This document shows, one piece after another, positions 12,701 through 23,894 of a DNA stretch of 64,000 bases. This stretch comes from Clitopilus passeckerianus (taxonomy: Eukaryota; Basidiomycota; Agaricomycetes; Agaricales; Entolomataceae): positions 620,001 to 684,000 of the forward strand of contig CALYLX010000112.1 in the NCBI GenBank assembly GCA_944990035.1. Reading direction: 5' to 3'. Both the position numbers and the translations under genes were made by a program. A model generated the notes under the pieces. The model made no database searches. It was not told the DNA's origin and worked only from the letters and a program-made list of their open reading frames with translations. Numbering within the stretch: the first letter of the stretch is position 1; each line of letters opens with the position of its first letter.

Positions 12701-13051
12701 ACCTGATGTGTGGTTCGAGCCACAGGTTGTTTGGGAGGTTCTCACCGCTGATTTGAGTCTGAGTCCTATTTATACGGCCGCTCAAGGATTGGTGAGCGCT
12801 CTTCCTGGTAAAGGAGGTTTCAAATATTTATCTAATTCCATCCTTAGGTCGACGAAAGAGGTATCTCATTGCGTTTCCCTCGTTTCATTCGCGTGCGAGA
12901 CGACAAGGCAGCAGATGATGCTACCCAACCAAGCCAGGTATGACCAAATCCTCTTATGATAATTCGGACCTATAACCGACGCACCTTGCAGATCGCCGAA
13001 ATGTACGAACGTCAGGTCTTAGCTCAAGGAGGGGAAGAAGAAAGACGGTAA
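9800..13051 (+). CDS. CDC9: ATP-dependent DNA ligase I
   Basis: About 14 exons. The N-terminus, QSNLKEMW in a basic context, resembles a PCNA-interacting box. An acidic/Ser-rich linker follows. The DNA-binding domain starts near 10600 ([19 protein letters not shown]) and continues with [19 protein letters not shown]. The adenylation domain holds active-site Lys in YKYDGERAQ (~11700), then [27 protein letters not shown] and [17 protein letters not shown]. The OB-fold end contains [10 protein letters not shown] and [21 protein letters not shown]1 joins Okazaki fragments and seals repair nicks. The frame slips at about 11600, 11693 and 12080; the first two are repaired by one added base, the third by two. 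Since the gene is essential I read these as sequence indels. One intron (12394-12443) has a GC donor. Confidence 0.93.
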
Positions 13052-13159
13052 TGACGACGGGTTCTGGTAGTAGTATGTCGTTCGACACGGGCAAAACCAT
13101 GTAATTTAGGGTTTATGTGGTATATTAATATCTATGGTTTCAAAGTAGCCAACAGTCGT

Positions 13160-13795
13160 TTAACGTGCGTTAGCCACCTTCTTTGCCTCCTCCTTGGCTG
13201 CTTCCACGGCCTCTGTAACTGCACCTTTCACGGTTTCCGTATTGCTCTGTTCAGCTAATTTCTTATCCCGACCTCCCATGTGCCAGTAGTTAATGAAGCG
13301 AGCATCTTGTATTGATTGAGCTGTGGCGTTGGTGAAGTGACAGGCGAACAAGAGGTAATTGCGGGGCTGCACACGCCAGGCTATGAATTGAAGATATTTC
13401 AGCATTTCTCTTCTCTTCCGCAAGTTATTTAGGCTTACCGAACCGCATGAAGACCATTCTTTACAGGAAACATCTATTAGTGGAGGGGTTGTGGTTCAGC
13501 TCTGTCACCACTCACGAGTAACACGCCAGAGCAGTAGTCATGGTGCCAGAAATCATTTCTTCATCTTTTCGTAGGTCTGCGAGAGCAGCCAAAGGCAAAC
13601 CCCAGTTAGCTACCTGTCAAAGAAAAGGTCATGACTCGTTGGACTTGTCACACGCTAGGAATACGGACTGGTCCCCAGAAATGAGTGCCTATTATTATTA
13701 GCTCGTTGATCCTCTAGCAAAGGTAGGCAACACATACTAAAGAAATAATCGCGAGCAGCTGGGGAACGAATCCAGGTGAAGAAAGTTGAGGCCAT
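13160..13795 (-). CDS. MPC1: Mitochondrial pyruvate carrier subunit 1
   Basis: Exons 13795-13738, 13688-13669 (20 nt), 13613-13516, 13458-13439 (20 nt) and 13380-13160 give 138 residues. Family motifs: [60 protein letters not shown] and [12 protein letters not shown]1 pairs with MPC2 in the inner mitochondrial membrane to import pyruvate. A Lys/Ala/Glu-rich tail of about 30 residues ([17 protein letters not shown]) follows the conserved core and probably forms a helix. LIG1 ends 108 nt away, convergent. Confidence 0.95.
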
Positions 13796-13862
13796 GTTGA
13801 CTTGGAACAGAACAGTGCCCGCAACGCTCCCACAAAATATTTGAAGTCCCCACTGACGGTAG

Positions 13863-13872
13863 CTCACGTGAC
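13863..13872. promoter_or_regulatory. E-box CTCACGTGAC
   Basis: CACGTG core in the 237-nt region between the divergent MPC1 and 14033 genes. It is the target type of bHLH factors (Cbf1, Pho4, SREBP, USF-like). No experimental link is visible. Confidence 0.4.
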
Positions 13873-14032
13873 GTTTCTAATTAGATCCCACAACGTTCTT
13901 GCGGCGCCTCGCCAGAGCTATCGGTTGCGACAACGAATATCGTGGATCGAGAAGGCGCTCAATACACTTCGTAGGGCCCCAGAGACCTCTGACTTTATGC
14001 TTTGTTGCTGGCAACCACTATAGTCACTCACA

Positions 14033-15396
14033 ATGCAGTCTTACGGAGGAAGCTACCCTTACTACGGTCAACCCACATACCCACAACAACAGCAATATGT
14101 CCCTGCTGGGCAGCCTTACGGATACCCAGCGAACTACTACCCCTCATGGACATCACCAACCTCAGGCCCCTTATGAACCTCGGGATCACCCTGTTATCCC
14201 TCCTGCTATGACGAATGGCGCCGCACCCCCAAAGGAATCACATCGTAAAACAAATTCAACACCTGGTCCAAATGCCCATTTAGCCCTGAAATCCTCCATG
14301 AAAAAGTCTTCATCAGGTCATGGCTCTAATGGTCATGGGATAGGACTTACAAGGCAAACCACCCACCCAGCCTACCCTCAACAAAATCGACCGACACCAT
14401 ACATGCCACAGCCCACAACAAACGGTGGAGCTCTCATAGATCCTGACTTCCGACCTCGTTCGTTGCTGTATGTTCACAGAGATCATTAAGGGAATAACAC
14501 ATCTCTATCTAGTTCACATGTTTATGTTGTTCATTGGGAACAATGAACTGCGTCTGGAGAACATCATGCGGCCTGCTATGGAAGAACTTCGACGATCTAT
14601 GTTTCCTATGTGGCCGGGCGGTATTGAATCTGACTCGCTCTCGGGCTATGACTGGACCATCAAATTCAGAAGTAATCCCTGGTCCTTACAAGGTCCTGAT
14701 TCGGAACTGTAGGTTCTATGAATGTAGAGGTTCGAAACCCACTAACGCTCTTTCCAGGGCGCTTGACATTGTTGTTCATCTGTTTACGCTATTTGCCCGC
14801 AGGGTATGATCGATTATTATCTCTTTGGGTCCAGCAACTCACTAAAAATCTGTCTAGGGTTTCAGTTTCCAAGCTTCGATGAATACTGGCAATCCTGTAA
14901 GCACCATCGCACTGAGTGGCAAAGTATCTAATCGCATTCAAGCCTCTCCGTCTGATTTTCGAAGTGACCTCTGCTGATATTACCTCGCATTTCTTCCTTG
15001 CCTACTTTTCTCAAGGAGGTCGGCGCTTCCATCTGGTCAAGCCTCCGACCGTAGTGGACGAAACCCTGGGCCACCAGCTCAAAGCTGTCCTGCCACGAAA
15101 AGTCACTGAGGACGTCATTGACAAACGACGTACCTTTGAGGTCAAGAAGTCAAGTGGCTACGGTGAAGGTGAGATTATCAGGGTCAGAATGCCAGTCATG
15201 CTCTGACTCAGATCCCCTCTACAGACATCGAACCGTCATTTTTCTCATGCATTTGCTCAAAATTCTAAGCGAACTTGGATTCAGTCTTGTCGCTACACTA
15301 CCGCTGGGCCGTAGGGGGCCTCTTGGAGTCAAATCAGGACGTGAAATCCTTGTGTTCAGAGGGATGATAGATCCTGCCAGCCCGACTCCTACGTGA
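14033..15396 (+). CDS. Conserved fungal protein of unknown function
   Basis: The N-terminus is Tyr/Gln/Pro-rich (SYPYYGQPTYPQQQQY), then a disordered Pro/Ser/Lys region. From about 14513 the protein is well structured: NNELRLENIMRPAMEELRR, MFPMWPGGIES, YDWTIKFRSNPW, LFTLFARRGFSFQASMNTG, PLRLIFEVTSADITSHFFLA and FHLVKPPTVV. It ends near LGRRGPLGVKSGREILVFRG. I recognise this as a domain widespread in fungi without a known role; no enzyme motif is visible. Frame slips at about 14162 and 15240 each need one added base. The junction 14467/14513 (donor/acceptor) does not close in phase with the sequence as given, so exon limits there are uncertain. Confidence 0.7.
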
Positions 15397-15500
15397 TTTA
15401 CTACTGGCCAAGATTGGCAAGGCATTTGTATGTCTTTCATTATAGGTATCATAGTATCTATATGGGCCGTTCATGATCTACCGACTGCTATACCAGTTCT

Positions 15501-16419
<919 letters not shown>

Positions 16420-16590
16420 GGGTGTGGTGTGAAAACGATGGGATAATGGGGGCTGGGGGCGGAATTGAAAGAAAGTCCGCCTCAAGGGATTCAATCTAAA
16501 TAGTAGCGAACCAGTTCGGACAAAATTCAAAGGCGCGGTCTGCACAAGGCTGATCATTGGTGGGGTCTTACGACAAAAGGGTTTGTTTCT

Positions 16591-16600
16591 ACACGTGACG
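16591..16600. promoter_or_regulatory. E-box ACACGTGACG upstream of IDI
   Basis: A CACGTG core between the REC8 3' end and the IDI coding region, 172 nt before the IDI ATG at 16419. SREBP-type factors bind E-box-like sites in sterol-pathway promoters, so a sterol response is possible but unproven. Confidence 0.35.
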
Positions 16601-16651
16601 GCGAAAAACATCAGATCGACAAACGGCCACAAGTCATTCACCGCTATCGTT

Positions 16652-19600
16652 TCATACAATTCTTATAATCATCGGTCCGTATGGCTCTTTTTGCTCTACG
16701 TGAAGGAGATCCTTGGTGGCAAGCACTAAGAAAAGGAAAGTCAATCCCGACGAAACCAAGTGGAGCAGCCGTAGGTAATGACGGCCGCACATCGACGTAA
16801 AGAGAACGACCGCAATCGCAGAGAACGAAACCTACCAAGGCAATGATAGAATGCAGATGCGGCAACATGCCGCGTGCTCGTTAACTGAGGTACAACTGTA
16901 TCAAACGTTAGGCCGGCGCTACCTGACGGTAAAGATTGCGATTGCATTTTCGCATATCTTTCATTTGCGTTAGAATTGGTAGCAATTTTCTGAACAAAAA
17001 GGCGCTCTCACTCTAAAAAGTTATAGGAGTTCTTTTCTAGAGTCAGGAGATTCGCGTCGGACTGTTGTGTGTCGGATTCGGCAGATCGATCCGGATCTGC
17101 CACTGTGAACAATAGTGAGCGGAACTCCCACTCTCTTTCTCCGGTTGCTCACCATCGAAAGCGTAATCCTCCCCAATTGATTGAGACCTTCCGCGCAGGG
17201 GCGCTGGTGACAGTCCGACCGAATTTCCTAGCAAACCGGAATGAAGCGGGCTATTCCGATAGGAGCTGCTTCGCATTTGAACATCGGTCTCTCCGATATG
17301 GGGATCGCTCCCAACAAACCCGTCAAACCCCCCAGCACCTGAGGAGCTTATCCCTGCATGGTCCCATGGGAATAGCGAGCTCTTCTGAGATTCACTTCCT
17401 ACGTTTGGCCCTGGAAGGTCGAGAGCGAAACTCATGTCTCTGTTGACGCTCGGCGTTCGAGACCCCCTTCGCCCTTGTCCTGGTTCCTGTGTCTGGTTAA
17501 CCCTGCAGCTCGTTGGTTATAGGGGATAATTTTACCTCTGAAGAACGCATGTGGAAGTCGTCTGGATAAACTGGTTCGTCTTGACAACCCTCAGTAACCA
17601 TGAACACAGAGAATGGACAGGACCTCACCAATTCCGAAGTCAGTCTGGAGGAAATCAGCTTCATAGACCGGCTCTTCTGTAGGGTATTCGATTTCTTGGA
17701 CCCGTCGTCGCTTCTTAGCAGGCTCATCCCTAGTAATCCATCATGAGAACGATGTTTAAAGGTTGAAATGAAGCTGTTACCCGATCTAGAATCCACCTGC
17801 ACACGATAGACCTCTTGCCAAAAGTTTGCGAGGACTGGAGCACGAACTGCATCTATCTGAGCAAAATCGGGCTGGATATGGCACTGATCTTACGCACTCC
17901 ACTCAGGTGCGCCCTGCACCATCTCTTCCAGCCGTTTCCCTTGGACGCGTTCGTACTCTTTGGTTTTCAAGCCTCGTTTCAGTACTTCTTGACCCTCCAG
18001 GTACTTGGCCCTTGCAGTCTTATGGTCCATTGATGAGTGAGTGTACCCTCTATAACAAAAGGAAATAGACCTTGAGTTCATCGTCAGTAAGCTCGGTTCG
18101 CGTGTCTAAAAGCAGGCGGGTCATCTTTAAACGTTTGGGCACAGCTTTCGTTCGAGGGTTGGCTTCTTGAACGACTTCAGAAACCGGTGTCGTCTCCCGT
18201 TCAGGGGAGAGCCCAAAATTGTCATCAATTCCAAGGTTATTGGCATCATCGAAGAGAGGGCTTATACTCTCTGCAGCTATGATGGGATATCATGTTTAGC
18301 TGGCTCATCTTGGTTCCTTCGAATGCGATTCATACCCTGATCGTCGTCAGCCTCAATATAAGAGACACTCAGAAAACAGTGAGATATATTTGGTTACGTG
18401 GTATTCACCTTTCTCTTGACGCCCAAAGAGTTTGCGCATCGTTATCGAGAAACCAATTCCGGGGCTTCCTGGCAACTCTGGAAGTGGCATATCCATGTCC
18501 ATTAAGTCCATCGGCACACCGTCGTCTTGATACCCCAAGCTTGGGCCCTGGCTCGAACTACGCGTGATCTCGTGAGCGGATTCGGAATACTAAGAGGCAT
18601 AATGGGAACCTACTGTCTGTCCCCCACGCAAGCCTCCCAGCCCAGCTCTCTAGCTAGCTCATCGGCAAGCAGGCCAACATCCAAGTCATCGGACGGCATT
18701 AAGATGGGATCTTCGCCGCGAAAGCTGAGATCGAAATTCTCATTTTGCGACGAGAAAGAGCCGTCAAAGCCGGCGCCGATGAAAGAAAAATCAAGTGAGT
18801 TGGATAGGAGGTGATCGTGATTTTCCTCCAGTGTATGATTTTGAATGGTTGGTGGGACAACCTTTGACGTTGCTTTGGATCGCTTTTTGCTGGAACCGTT
18901 GTTGCCTGGGTCAAAGTCCTCGTCGCCTCCACACTCTAAAGAATGTTTGAGGAATATAATTTTCTGGGGAAATGTGCCAGAAAGACTCGCCGCCAAGGTT
19001 CAAGTATTCGTCCCAGTCCTAGGAATAGTTATTAAAATGCGGTAACCACAGAAAGAATGGACGTACAGCGACCAGAGCATCAAAATCAATGGCGACCGCG
19101 TTCTGAGGATTTGTCGCCAACGTCACCGCGGACGGCCTGCAGGATATAGCCTAGGGTTCACGCCTAACTGGTATTATACGGGCACATACCGAACAGAGGA
19201 TTGTGATAGTTCCAAATGCGAGTCGGCCAGCAAATGATGCTCATGGACCACTTTCTTGAGGGAAACAAAACATGTATTCACGTCGTTCATCAAAAGCTCC
19301 TGCTTGACTGCGTTCTTTCGTGAGCAAGTAATGAGAATAACAGCATATATGCGCTCACCTTTGAAGACCCTACCGTGTCGAAGGCATTAATCATGGGAAT
19401 GGGGTACAGGTAGTGAAAAGACTTACCGAACAACGCCCACAAGAAGATTGCTGGAAAGTCTGAGTGCTAGTGGCTCATTAGGTTCGCAGATAAGATGGCA
19501 TAGTTGTGAGATGTCGGCGGCCTGGATCTGACGCTTGGGCAGCTTTTTTATAGCCGATTTGGATCCAAGGGTCGCTGCAAGCCTTGAAAACCCAGATGAG

Positions 19601-19690
19601 GGGTCTACCTCTGCAAGAAGGACACGAATGTTACCAGAGCAACCCAAAGCCGCTGTCCCTCTTGGACAAGAGATCTTGGTTGAAGAACAT
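16652..19690 (-). CDS. REC8: Meiotic cohesin alpha-kleisin REC8
   Basis: The N-terminal kleisin domain is spliced from small exons (19690-19635, 19582-19427, 19369-19359 of 11 nt, 19307-19190, 19136-19067). It reads MFFNQDLLSKRDSGFGLLWL, LGSKSAIKKLPKR, QAADISQLCHLICEPNEPLA and LRLSSNLLVGVVRV. The middle is acidic and Ser-rich with LLDTRTELTDDELK. The C-terminal winged helix reads LTFDTVVPQLTSTRHVAASA, FYHCL, then VLATKDLLHVEQKEPYGPMI. Kleisins close the SMC1-SMC3 ring, and the agaric REC8-like middle (QKSSLFPWDHAGISSS) points to the meiotic form, not RAD21. The frame around 18950-19000 was not resolved and exon limits in the middle are tentative. Confidence 0.85.
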
Positions 19691-20073
19691 TTCGAAGAGA
19701 AAGGCACCTCTCAACGTTCGGGCGCATGCGATATTTAAGCAAATAGTGAAGGAAGCTCCAAAGATGCCAATGTCACCCCAGACTTGACATCGAACTCTAA
19801 AGAAGCTCTTGATTGCAATTCCACCGCATATATTTGAGCCATCGTTATCAAATACCGATAATCACACAAGGATACAAGCTCCAGATTGTTTCAAAAATGC
19901 TCGACAGAGCAATGCATGGTCATAATCATGAACCCAGAGCAAGATCACTCCCGAAGTCCGACGTATTGCGCCGATTGGAGAAGTAAACGGTCACGTGATG
20001 ACCACAATTGTTGACCCGGACCGCGTGTTGGGCGCGTCCAGCCCTTCCAGCGTAACCGCCACCACCAACGACT
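19691..20073. promoter_or_regulatory. Divergent promoter REC8 / INCENP
   Basis: 383 nt separate the start codons of two chromosome-segregation genes. One palindromic E-box is present at 19991-19998; nothing else was recognised. Confidence 0.5.
19991..19998. promoter_or_regulatory. Palindromic E-box TCACGTGA
   Basis: Perfect 8-bp palindrome, 76 nt before the INCENP start and 301 nt before REC8. Same core as the site upstream of the DENN gene at 46549-46562. Confidence 0.45.
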
Positions 20074-23000
20074 ATGGCAGCGGAAACCGGCCTCCTCGCC
20101 TGGTCAAATGCCATAAGGTTCACAATGGCCAATGATCCTGGGCGAGAAGTGTTCCAGGACCAGGTCAATAAGCATGGATTTTTGTTTCTAGACGACTATC
20201 TCAACAATATATTGTCGGGAGCAAAGCAAGAGTATGCTTATCTCGTTCTTATCATGTTTTCAAAGCTAACACTAATCAAGTCCGATGATTGAACTCGTAA
20301 AAACACCCGCAAGAAAGAAACCTACCCACAAAGCTCATCTATCATCAAAGAGTGGGTTGTCAACGATTTACTCGAACACTACCGTACGCAACAGTTTATC
20401 TGCATATCCATTTTACTCATTATAGGCTTTGCAGAGCGAAGACATAGAGAAAGAGAATACTCCGCTTCTCAACACATTCAATCAAGCACTACTCAGAAAC
20501 AAGGACACGAGCTGGTCAACTGCGACGCCTATGACTTCAACAAATAAATCGTACACAAACGATGGAAATACGGTTTCAACGCCAGCTCCACCGGTACCTG
20601 CCGCTGATGTGGAGCTACAACCACCAGTTGAAGCAAATCTATCTGTCATTGCAGAAGACGAAGAGATGTCGGATCGAGATCCAACGGTCTTCCATACCCC
20701 CTCCAGCGAACGTGCCGTTCTTTCAGTCCAAGGACGAATGTCTGAGGCCGATGGCAATGTTCAGCAAGTGATACCCCCAGCGAAAGTCGGCGTCGATTCG
20801 TTGGAACTTATTGCAACGACTGATGGTGAAACACCAATACCACCTACGGCGTTACCCAAAGAACCCCAGCTATCCCCACCAACACCAGTACATGCCCCAG
20901 TGCCTGCATGTTCAGTAGCCACAGAACCTCTTGAAGATCAACGCCTGTTGCTGCTGTTATGGCCTCTGAACAACCAGCCCAGCCAGTGGAAGAAAAGGTC
21001 GTGAAGGCGCCTTTCCCAAGCTTGCCTGGGCCGATTCCGCTTCGAAAATCAATGCGTTTCCCCCAGGAGGCTTCATCAAACAACACCGTCCCACTGGGTG
21101 CTCCCACTCCGGAGCACCGCCAGGTGGTAAACGCACTTCATGGTTGAAGAAGGCAAGAGAGGTTAAAGCTATGGAATCGCTAACACGTGTTGGAATCTCT
21201 ACTTCCTCGCAAATGGCCCCCAATCCTCTTAAACGCAAGAGCGACGAAGCGACGCCCGCTCAGAGCGCATCCGACGCCAAAGAAGAACGACATCGCAAGT
21301 CAATCAAGGTGGACGCAGATCAGAGTGCATCTCCCCCATTGGAGACTCAATCTATCCTTCCTACAACACACAAGGAGAGCACTCCCAAACCTGCCAGCGA
21401 GGTAAAACTGCCAGGTGACGCCTCCTTCACCGCCCAGGAGGGGATGCTTGATCGCCTGAAGAAGACAGTGGAAGGACTGGGCTCTCGCGTTGGCAAAAGC
21501 TTCGGCAATGCTTTGGGTACGAATACGGCTGCAACAGCTCTGGCTGAAGCAAGAGCCGCGGCTGAGGCTCGCATTGCACAGAGAAATTCTCAGGATGACG
21601 AAGAGATGAAATCTGCAGACTCGCCTCCACCACCACAGACAATTAGGCTGGTTAACACGGCCGCAATGCCTACCGACAATGCACAGGACAAACGGTTGAG
21701 CGTCTCAGATCTATTCCCACCTATGGACAGTACTTTCAAGATTAAGAGTCGGGCCGGCTCGAAGTCACCTTCACCTAAATTACAGATACCTCCGTCCAAT
21801 AAATTCTTGAAGGACTCGTCAAGCGCCCTGCCCAGATCACCGTTGCAATCGCCAACTTCACGGCAGCTCCCCATTCCGCCCATCGGTGTATTTGACCGAC
21901 CCCAGCCAGTTTTCGTGCCCCCAGTACCCTCATCACCTCTCGGTCCTAGACCTAAGAACCCTCAAAGCGGGTCTTCTAAGAGCATTTTCTCTGCTCCGCC
22001 AAATGCCTCTGGGTCACGCGGTGTAGCCTCTCCCAAGCGACAAGTTGAGCAGAACAGCACTGTAAATTCAAACCCAAGTGCTGTACCAGCCTGGTCATCA
22101 GCGGCCTCAGAAGACATGGATTTCTCCATTCCGTTCGGCTCGAAGAAAACGCTCAACAACTGGATGACGATGACGACAGCTGGCCAATTGATGAGAGGCT
22201 ACCTCCTGGAGTGCAGTGGAATTTTTCGGCGAAAGACGATAGCTTGACATGGAGCACCCTGAGGTCTGAAAGCCAACGGGGGGATACAGGAACGTGGCGA
22301 ACTGCAGAAGTCATCGCGGAGGAAGTTCATCCCGTCACTCCTGCGCCTGTGGACGACGAAGACGCTGGATCAGAAATGGATATTGTTGACCTCACAGAGA
22401 ATATTACAACGGCAACAAATATGGAGGTTTGTCGGGTTCGACCGATTAGATGAGTACTGCCTGACTTTGTTACACATCAGGCTGTTGAGATTCCAAGAAG
22501 CACCAGTCAACTATCCATGGCATCGTCACAAGGGAGCTTCAGCAGTACAGCTTCGAAGTCAACGATAAATGCCCCTGGAACAGCTAAAAAGGGGAAACCT
22601 GAAGTCAAGAAAGTCTTGCAGCTAGCTAATGTTGCCGCTAAAAAGGTGCTTCAACTTTTCACCTATTGCATTGATTAAACCTCGTGTTGACATGTTCCCC
22701 ACAGCAGCAAGAAGAAAACGATAAGAGGGCAGCTCGTCTCAGGGAGATGGAAGCCCGACGACAGGCCGTACAGCAAAAGAAACTCGAGGAGGAAAAACAG
22801 AAAGTCATCGAGCAAGAGAAGAAAGCGAAGGAGGATGGGGAACGTCGCAAGCGGGAGAGAGAAGAGAATACCGATAAACGCCCTCTCAAGCAGCCTACAA
22901 AAAAGGTAAAGTTGAATTAAGATATGTGAGCTTCACTGATGAGGACCACAGGACGAGGATGCCACCAAGAAGCGAAAGATTGCAGGTCCGAAAGTGAGAA

Positions 23001-23583
23001 GAAGGAGCTCAAGAAGGTCCCATCGAAATCGGTTTTAAAACCATCATTGAAACAACCGACCGTACCGAGCTCATCCAGCTCACTTACCGGGACGAAGGCC
23101 GTCGAAATCAAAGCTGTTAAGCCTACCACTGCATGGAAAGGGAAAGCTAAGGCGGTCCCGAAGATGCCAGCAAACTACGAGGACGACGTTTCCCAGCCGT
23201 CACAACTTGTCCAGACCCAAATGGCAGCTCGTGTCCAGACCCAAATACAGGCTTCGAAAGCACCTGAAAAAATTCAAAGTGAAAGCATTGAGCTACCTGA
23301 CATCAATAGCGAGTACTCGGATTCTGACGATGAGGACCGGAAGAGGACCTACGATCCTCCAAATTGGGCTCAGTCGCCGGAACTCAAGGAGGCATTGCGG
23401 TTGCAGAGTACCATAAACCCAGACGACATCTTTGGGGCTGTTAAGCCCCTCAAGATGGAAGAAATCTTCAAGTCACGTACAAGTCGTTTCAGGGCACGGA
23501 CAAGTTCCGCAAATTGGGCTGGTACAGATGGCCTCACTCTTGCGGAGGAGAGGGCGTACGCGAAACGCATGGGTTTCCGTTGA
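20074..23583 (+). CDS. SLI15: Inner centromere protein INCENP (SLI15 homologue)
   Basis: The N-terminal ~50 residues (LAWSNAIRFTMANDPGREVF) correspond to the helix that binds Survivin and Borealin. A long Pro/Ser-rich disordered region follows with KRTSWLKKARE, then an Arg/Glu/Lys-rich single helix (22700-22860, e.g. KLEEEKQKVIEQEKKAKED). The C-terminal IN-box reads YDPPNWAQSPELKEALRLQ, NPDDIFGAVKPLKMEEIF, RFRARTSSANWAG and ends EERAYAKRMGF. The IN-box with its TSS/TSSANW motif binds and activates Aurora kinase in the chromosomal passenger complex. Frame slips at about 20945, 21112 and 22156 each need one base; restored, the protein reads through all three. Confidence 0.9.
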
Positions 23584-23894
23584 TCGATATCATCATTCAG
23601 TTGTATTTATACCATTCATTTGCATACCGTACCTCTGTATTCTAGCCTTCCCGTTCGATATTATCCTCTCCCCCTTGATTCTTGCTTGATTTCCCTAGCA
23701 AACAAAAAACGTGTTCGAAAGGGAACCACCGGCGTTCGGTCCGCCTGTGTGATAGATCACATGATGACGAGGCCATGACCTTGTCCCGAAGTTGGTATTT
23801 GCCGCGAGTTCATTGGCATGCCACTTCTTTCTCACAACAATCCTTCCATTTTGTCTTCAATTTCTCGCTCATTAGATATCTAATAGCTGTCAGC
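23584..23894. other. Intergenic: INCENP 3' end and DCP2 promoter
   Basis: No gene seen. Pyrimidine-rich stretches precede the DCP2 start. Confidence 0.5.

Noticed and set aside
13099..13109. Second telo-box-like motif (TTTAGGGTTTA)
   Set aside because: It lies between the convergent ends of LIG1 and MPC1, not in a promoter; probably chance.
14728..14738. B-box-like GGTTCGAAACC suggesting a tRNA gene
   Set aside because: No A-box or cloverleaf can be drawn around it, and it lies in a short intron of the 14033 gene.
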